From assembly GCA_036785325.1 (NCBI GenBank), contig JAXIVH010000107.1, positions 506,205 through 570,204 of the forward strand: a stretch of 64,000 nucleotides of DNA, in the 5' to 3' direction. The stretch comes from Urophycis tenuis. Its lineage: Eukaryota; Chordata; Actinopteri; Gadiformes; Phycidae. Position 1 is the first letter of the stretch. Every line of letters starts with the position of its first letter. Both the position numbers and the translations under genes were made by a program. This document shows positions 59,201 through 64,000 of this stretch, piece by piece. The notes beneath the pieces were generated by a model. That model was not told the DNA's origin, searched no databases, and saw nothing but the letters and a program-made list of their open reading frames with translations.

Positions 59201-62200
59201 ATGACAGAACAAGAGTACCTGGAACACGTCATCAGTCTGACAAGCCGCAATGTAGTGATGCTGAAGCGTGATCCAAATGAATGTTGGATAAACCCCTACA
59301 ATCCGGACCTGCTACGAGCCTGGAACGCCAACATGGACATTCAGTATGTTGTCGATGACTTCAGCTGCATAATGTACATGATGTCCTATGTTTCCAAGCC
59401 AGAGCACGAGATGACCGAATTCCTCCACTCGGTCATCAAAAACGTCAAAAAATCCAAGGTCAATGAGCGTGATGAGATGAAGCAGATCATGCAGGCCTAC
59501 GCAAAGCACAGAGAGGTCAGCGCTCAAGAAGCTGCAGCTCGCACTTGCAGCTTACCCTTGAAAAAGTGCTCTCGTTCCGTTGTGTTCCTTCAGACTGATG
59601 AGGACGGTCTGAAAATGAGTCACCCCATCAACAGGCTCAAAAACATGGAACCAGGTTCTGAGGAGGTGTGGATGTCAGGAGTGCCTGAAAAGTACTTGGC
59701 CCGACCTGTCGGACAACCGTTCGAATGTATGTGTCTGGCTGAGTTTGCATCAGAGTACAGGGTAGTGTATGGCCAGCAAGTTGAAGGCAAAAGTGCCATT
59801 CCTCTCCAAAATGAGAAAGGGTTCATTCAGAAGAGAACTGTAGGCAAACCAGCCATCATCAGATTTGCTCGCTTCTCGGAAAAGAAAACCCCAGAGAAAT
59901 TTTACAGGCGGCTTCTAAAGCTTTATCTCCCACACAGATCTGATGATGAGCTGACTGATAAACAATGCCCCACTTATGAACAATTTTACAAATGCGCTAA
60001 AAGGGGTGTGGGGGACGTCAGACGTATCGTAGACGCCAACAAGAAACGATACGAAAGTGGAGGCAAAAACATTGACGCAGCACTCCAACAGTTTCAGCAG
60101 TGTGGTCCAGTTCTTAATGCTTGGAACACCTTTGCACCTGAGGTGGAACTGGACCGCTTGGAGTGTCTTGCTGAGCGCGAACCCTTGGAGACGGAGCATG
60201 AAGAGAACGAAGACATCCCCGACTATCAAGTCAACAACGATGGGAGGGGCTTCATGCAGATAATAGATGCACCAGAGTTGAGTCCAGACTACATGAGAAA
60301 GATGTATCAGAGTCTGAACGAGACACAGGCATCCATATTCTACAGTGTGCGTGAGTGGTGCTTCAAATGTGTCTGGGGCCACGATCCAGACCCATTTTAT
60401 TATTTCATGACGGGAGGAGCTGGCTGTGGCAAATCCCATGTCATCAAGTGCATGCATCAGGAGGCAACAAGGATTCTGCGTGAGCTCCCCAGATTCCGGG
60501 ACAAAGCCGACATGTCCCAGCCTGCAGTGCTGCTGACTGCATTCACTGGCACAGCAGCCTTCAACATCTCAGGCAAAACATTGCACTCCATCCTGAAGCT
60601 TCCAAGGTCCTTGAAGCCACCATATCAGGGCCTTGGAAATGCACTAGACGAAGTCAGAGCGGCACTGTCCAATGCCCAGATTCTCATCATCGACGAGATA
60701 TCAATGGTTTCCAAAGAGCTGTTTGCCTACGTCCACTGGCGATTTCAGCAGATCAAAGGAAACAGGAAACCATTTGGAGGAATGTCTGTCCTTGCTGTAG
60801 GTGACTTTTACCAACTGCCACCCCTCGGCAGAGCCAAGCCACTGTGTGTGTATGAGCAGAATGAGTTTGATCTCTGGAAGGATTACTTCACAATGGTCAA
60901 CCTGACAGAGATCATGAGACAGAAAGACGATCAAGCTTTTGCTGAACTCCTGAACCGCCTTCGAGTGAAGCTAAAGGGAGATTGTCTGAGTCATGAAGAC
61001 AGGCAGTTGCTCACACAGGCAGTGGCTGACGGCAAGGATTGTCCAGCAGATGTGCTACACATCTATGCCACAAATAAAGAAGTCGACAATCACAATGCTG
61101 TTACTGTAGCCGCCCTCCACAAGAATGTTGTCGAGATTGCAGCCCAAGACTTCAGAAAAGATCCCAGAACAGGCTGCATGATGAACTTACTCTACAACTT
61201 TCAAGGAAGCAAAAGAGACTTGCCTGACAACATAATGGCTGCTCAAGGAGTACGCGTTATGTTGACCAGGAATCTCGATGTGGAGGATGGGATTGTTAAT
61301 GGAACATTTGGAACAATCAAACAAATTGTGATGAGTGAACGTGGCCCAAAAGCTGCGAGGCTGATTGGGCTGCGGCTGGACAATCCTACAGCAGGACAGA
61401 GATTCCGTAAAAAAATCCTGGGTCCCTCAGACGACTTGGTGTACATCGAGAGATCTGAGGAGAGCACGAGCAAGAAGGGAGTCATTCGACGTCAGTTTCC
61501 GATGAAGTTGGCCTTTGCATGTACTGCCCACAAAGTGCAAGGCATGACCATGACGTCGGCGGTCGTGTGCCTCAAACGTGTTTTCGAAAGAGGAATGGCT
61601 TATGTCGCTCTGAGCCGAACAACTTCCCTTCAAGGTCTCACCATTACAGACTTTGATGAGAAAAAGATATATGCTGATCCTGAAATCAAGAAGGCTCTGG
61701 AAAATATGAATCATGCATCTTTCCAGAGTGCCAGACCCCTGTTGACTCTTTATAAATCAACGGACCAAACTCTAAAGACTTTGACAATCATCCACCACAA
61801 CACACAAGGACTTCCATCTCATATTGCGGACCTGAAAGCACATCATGAACTCAGACTTGCAGATGTGTTGTGCCTCACAGAGACACATCTGTCAGGGTCC
61901 TCTGTGTCCCCAGTTTTCCAGCTGGAGGGATACGACATGTTCACACGCAGTAGACAGGTGTCATACAACACCTGTGTGGACATGGCAAAAAAAGATGGAG
62001 GTGGAGTTGCAGTGTACTGCAGAAGCGATGTTCAAACAGAGCCTCGCAGATACATGCAAGATGTCACTGATTTAGAGTTTGTTATTGTGAAAATTGAGGC
62101 TCCAGTCAAAGTGCTATTGGCGACTGTTTACAAACCGCCTAATTTCAGTTTGGCAAAATTTCTGCCAAACATGAAAAGCCTCTTGGACTCGCTGGAATTA

Positions 62201-62446
62201 CTTAATCACCAGCCCATTGTTGTTTGTGGGGACTTTAATGAGGATCTCTTGTCAAAAGGAAAGAAAAGCATAAGAGATTTGTTCCAGTCCAGAGGTTACT
62301 CTCAGTTGATCACAGACTCCACAACTGAAAAGAACACCCTGATTGATCACATTTATATTTCACATCCTGATAAATGTCTTCACTCAGGTGTTCTGCAAAC
62401 ATATTACAGTTATCACAGTCCAGTTTGTTGTACTTTGACTGACTAA
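53130..62446 (+). CDS. Helentron-type Helitron protein: protease, Rep, helicase and endonuclease; five coding exons
   Basis: Gene model: exons 53130-53264, 53661-53738, 53846-53923, 54006-54089 and 55463-62446, all joined in phase 0, total 7359 nt or 2452 residues. The protein moves Helitron DNA by rolling-circle-like transposition: Rep nicks and joins, and the helicase unwinds. In the large exon (residues counted from position 55496) a cysteine-protease-like domain lies at 13-190, an 18-residue repeat tract at 349-460, Cys/His-rich and DUF6570-like regions at about 575-760, and a Helitron N domain at about 895-1020. The Rep motif H1091-I-H1093 is followed by Y1294 and Y1298. The PIF1-like helicase runs from Walker A GGAGCGKS (1640-1647) to ALSRTTS. 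An endonuclease/exonuclease/phosphatase domain fills the last 220 residues. The large exon has no usable ATG at its 5' end, and its frame is open back to an acceptor (TTTCAG|GTT), which forces an upstream exon. Confidence 0.85.
53284..53311. repeat. (CA)n microsatellite
   Basis: About thirteen CA units in the first intron of the Helitron coding region. Confidence 0.9.
53661..53738 (+). CDS. Helitron coding exon 2
   Basis: 26 codons, SLPVSPLRPPWSEERHPLGT..., between a T-run acceptor (GTGAAG) and the donor GAT|GTATGT. Pro-rich, no known domain. Confidence 0.52.
53846..53923 (+). CDS. Helitron coding exon 3
   Basis: 26 codons (LVGSPPTRLSLSSGDAATPC...) between ATCAACAG and AAG|GTAAAT, phase 0 at both ends. 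Confidence 0.55.
54006..54089 (+). CDS. Helitron coding exon 4
   Basis: 28 codons (KAKLKTPSAITTSWTITDAG...) between GTTCTCAG and ACG|GTATTT, phase 0. A 1373-nt intron follows. Confidence 0.52.
54090..55462 (+). other. Helitron intron 4, with fragments of other repeats
   Basis: TAGGGGTGAACGAT at about 54285 resembles a hAT terminus and is followed by AT-rich repeats (54300-54430). A BED-finger remnant lies at 54727-54930. About 55080-55300 resembles a dispersed fish repeat ending TGATGTCACGGGTGCTACGT and AAAGTCTATGGG. No exon is evident. Confidence 0.5.
54727..54930 (+). pseudogene. BED zinc-finger remnant of a hAT element
   Basis: The plus-strand frame starting at the ATG in ACATGGCGTC reads DFFKVSEEDGQIVIFNNC and, after two stops, NTSKLVRHLKHRKH. 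This is the pattern of a BED-type finger (aromatic start, Cys pair, HX3-5H), with the first Cys changed to Phe and stops inside. Dead remnant. Confidence 0.55.
55463..56083 (+). CDS. Helitron N-terminal cysteine-protease-like domain
   Basis: After the acceptor, the large exon encodes HQCTCMSLTFLAYQ (candidate nucleophile Cys21 at 55556), then TTTLDKVMAQGDSLY and GRYGVFDSH (Asp153 and His155 at 55952-55960). The Gln-Cys, the LD..M..GD.LY helix and the FDSH motif follow the pattern of the herpesvirus large-tegument deubiquitinase fold (Herpes_teg_N, peptidase C76). Related cysteine-protease domains are reported from Helentrons. It could instead be called OTU-like. Activity is inferred only. Confidence 0.6.
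56540..56890 (+). repeat. 54-bp coding tandem repeat in the Helitron gene
   Basis: Six full units and part of a seventh, each encoding RYRTDPAFQTKHKKAITD with few changes (His/Gln, Thr/Ser, Thr/Asn). The tract is basic, and diverged copies (RYLNDPEFRQ, QYASSQSYRQ) continue downstream to about 57010. It is probably a flexible or nucleic-acid-binding region. Confidence 0.92.
58182..59480 (+). CDS. Helitron Rep (HUH nuclease) region
   Basis: The Helitron N domain begins at MYFNARLFAADTRF. The metal-binding HUH motif GSPHIHMLVW is at 58757-58786. Two tyrosines in YMMSYVSK (59375 and 59387) match the two-Tyr active site that nicks and transfers DNA strands. All key residues are present, so this Rep could be active. 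Confidence 0.88.
60350..61700 (+). CDS. Helitron PIF1-like SF1 helicase region
   Basis: Motifs appear in order: Walker A GGAGCGKS (60413-60436), TAFTGTAAFNISGKTLHS, Walker B LIIDEISMVS (60683-60712), AVGDFYQLPP, EIMRQKD, FACTAHKVQGMT and YVALSRTTSLQGL. All signature residues are intact. In the element it unwinds donor DNA during rolling-circle transposition. Confidence 0.9.
61780..62446 (+). CDS. C-terminal AP-endonuclease-like domain of the Helitron
   Basis: Contains IIHHNTQGLPSH, CLTETHLS (catalytic Glu), GGGVAVYCRS, TVYKPP, VVCGDFNEDL (Asp and Asn), LIDHIYIS and YSYHSPV (terminal His), the set found in LINE-type endonucleases. Fusion of this domain to a Helitron helicase defines Helentrons. 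The frame ends at TAA at 62444-62446. Confidence 0.88.
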
Positions 62447-64000
62447 TAGCCTCTCCAGCCAACACATTGTGCCAAAAATGTGCTAATCATGTCTTCTATG
62501 ATACGTTAAATCATGATGTTTTAGTTTCACATAATGGTTTTATGTGTTCTATTTATACTCTATTTATAATCCTATTTATCGATCACAAATCATGCTGTGA
62601 TTGCACATTGGGTGCATTTTAATTATTTGTTTCATGTTATTTATTTATCAATCAATCAATCAAATCATGCATTGATTGCACATTGGGTGCATTTTAACTT
62701 TATTTAATAGATTTATCAATCACATACGCTGTGATTGCACATTGGGTGCATTTTAACTATTTAATGTTATTTATTCCAGCCAAGTGCTGGCGTGTACCTA
62801 ATGGCTCTGGGTACAAAAATGGCTGTCTCTGGGTCCAGCCAAGTCCTGGCGTTTACGTACTGGCTCTGGTTACAAAAAAATGGCTGTCTCTGGGTGCAAA
62901 TATGATATTTTTAACAGACCAATGCTGTCATTCTGGGTGCATTTTAACTTTATTTATTTCATGTTATTTATTTCTTTTTATCAATGAAATCATGTTGGAT
63001 TTATCAAATCACATACACTGTGACTGCACATTGGGTGCATTTTAACTATTTGTTTCATGTTATTTATTTATCAATCAATCAAATCATGTAGTGATTGAAT
63101 ATTGGGTGCTTTTTAACTTTATTTAATGTTATTTATTCCAGCCAAGTGCTGGCGTGTACCTAATGGCTCTGGGTACAAAAAAATGGCTGTCTCTGGGTCC
63201 AGCCAAATGCTGGCGTTTACCTACTGGCTCTTGATACAAAAAAATGGCTGTCTCTGGGTGCAAATATGATACGCTGTCATTCTGGGTGCTTTTTATTTAG
63301 TCTGAAATAGACTGGGTGCATTTTAACTTTATTTATTTCATGTTATTTATTTATCTTTTTATCAATTAAATCATGCTGGATTTATCAATCACATGATGTG
63401 ATTGCACATTGGGTGCATTTTAACTTTATTTGTTTCACGTTATTTATTTATCAATCAAATCATGCAGTGATTGCACGTGGTGCATTTTAACTTTATTTAA
63501 TGTTATTTATTCCAGCCAAGTGCTGGCGTGTACCTAATGGCTCTGGGTACAAAAAATGGCTGTCTCTGGGTGCAAATGTTAATTTTAAAACAACAATGCT
63601 GTAATCATTCTGGGTGCATTTTAACTTTATTTATTTCATGTTATTTATTTATCTATTTATCAATCATATGCTGTGATTGCACATTGGGTGCAATTATACT
63701 ATTTATTTATCTCACAAATTGTGCTGCCGTTCTGGGTGCATTTTGTTTCATGGCTTGTGTAATTGTTTTCATATACATGTGTCTAAGCATGTTCCCATCG
63801 AGCAGGCTCCATGGGTGCACGCTGTCTACATTTTAAATGTTAAGTGTGTCAACCAAAATTAAGTTACTCGACACACTAAACATGGTGTTATGTGTTGGCT
63901 GGAAATTTTCAGGTCATATGATGATGATCATTCTAATCAAGTTCAAGTCTGTATATATTGATGTATCTATTTATATATCTTTATGTATAAATTTATTTAT
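62447..64000 (+). repeat. 3' tandem-repeat tract downstream of the Helitron ORF
   Basis: A composite repeat of 361-375 bp can be followed three times (CCAGCCAAGTGCTGGCGTGT at about 62776, 63137 and 63512). Between these lie many copies of TTGGGTGCATTTTAACTTTA, often preceded by a small hairpin such as AATCACA...TGTGATT. Tandem repeats near the 3' end are usual in Helentrons, whose exact terminus I could not place. The last 150 bases show no repeat. Confidence 0.8.

Overview
The window is animal nuclear DNA, almost certainly from a bony (teleost-like) fish. Genes are split by GT-AG introns, microsatellites are frequent, and intergenic DNA is a patchwork of L2 and L1-group LINEs, hAT, PIF/Harbinger and other DNA transposons, a Gypsy LTR element and a Helentron-type Helitron. 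All of these are typical of fish genomes. I cannot name the species.

Region 1 (1-23265, minus strand) is the 5' part of a very large secreted or cell-surface glycoprotein gene. A signal-peptide exon (23208-23265) is followed by two diverged SEA modules (22283-23004 and 20785-21815). Then come 17 near-identical 1226-bp genomic units that run off the left edge. Splice sites and reading phases show that each unit encodes exactly one in-frame 146-residue module, a Thr/Ser/Asn-rich linker plus one SEA domain, over three exons (209, 65 and 164 nt; intron phases 0, 2 and 1). Introns are as conserved as exons, so the array was homogenised recently. It is the most striking structure in the window.

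Region 2 (23331-39130) is transposon-rich. A composite element with long inverted arms (23378-28990) carries AT-rich minisatellites at both ends, a THAP-domain exon just inside one arm, and a second palindromic element nested in the other arm. It starts about 110 bp from the mucin gene's first exon. Further right lie L2 fragments, a PIF/Harbinger-like element with a Myb-like exon (31282-32609) that holds a tRNA-Leu-like sequence, a fish MITE split by nested L2 insertions (32815-35056), a hAT MITE with a perfect 8-bp target duplication (35915-36405), and a decayed hAT transposase (38095-38863).

Region 3 (39130-49865, minus strand) holds a decayed L1-group LINE interrupted by a hAT element (41683-42805), next to a decayed Gypsy-type retrotransposon whose gag zinc knuckle, protease, RT, RNase H and integrase are all recognisable but broken.

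Region 4 (50190-64000, plus strand) starts with three hairpin-bearing tandem repeats. It is followed by a CCAAT/TATA promoter and an apparently intact Helentron gene: four short 5' coding exons (53130-54089) plus one 6984-nt exon (55463-62446). The predicted protein of about 2450 residues joins a herpes-tegument/USP-like cysteine-protease domain, an 18-residue repeat tract, a DUF6570-like zinc region, a Rep/HUH nuclease, a PIF1-like helicase and an AP-endonuclease-like domain. A 3' tandem-repeat tract with small hairpins follows.
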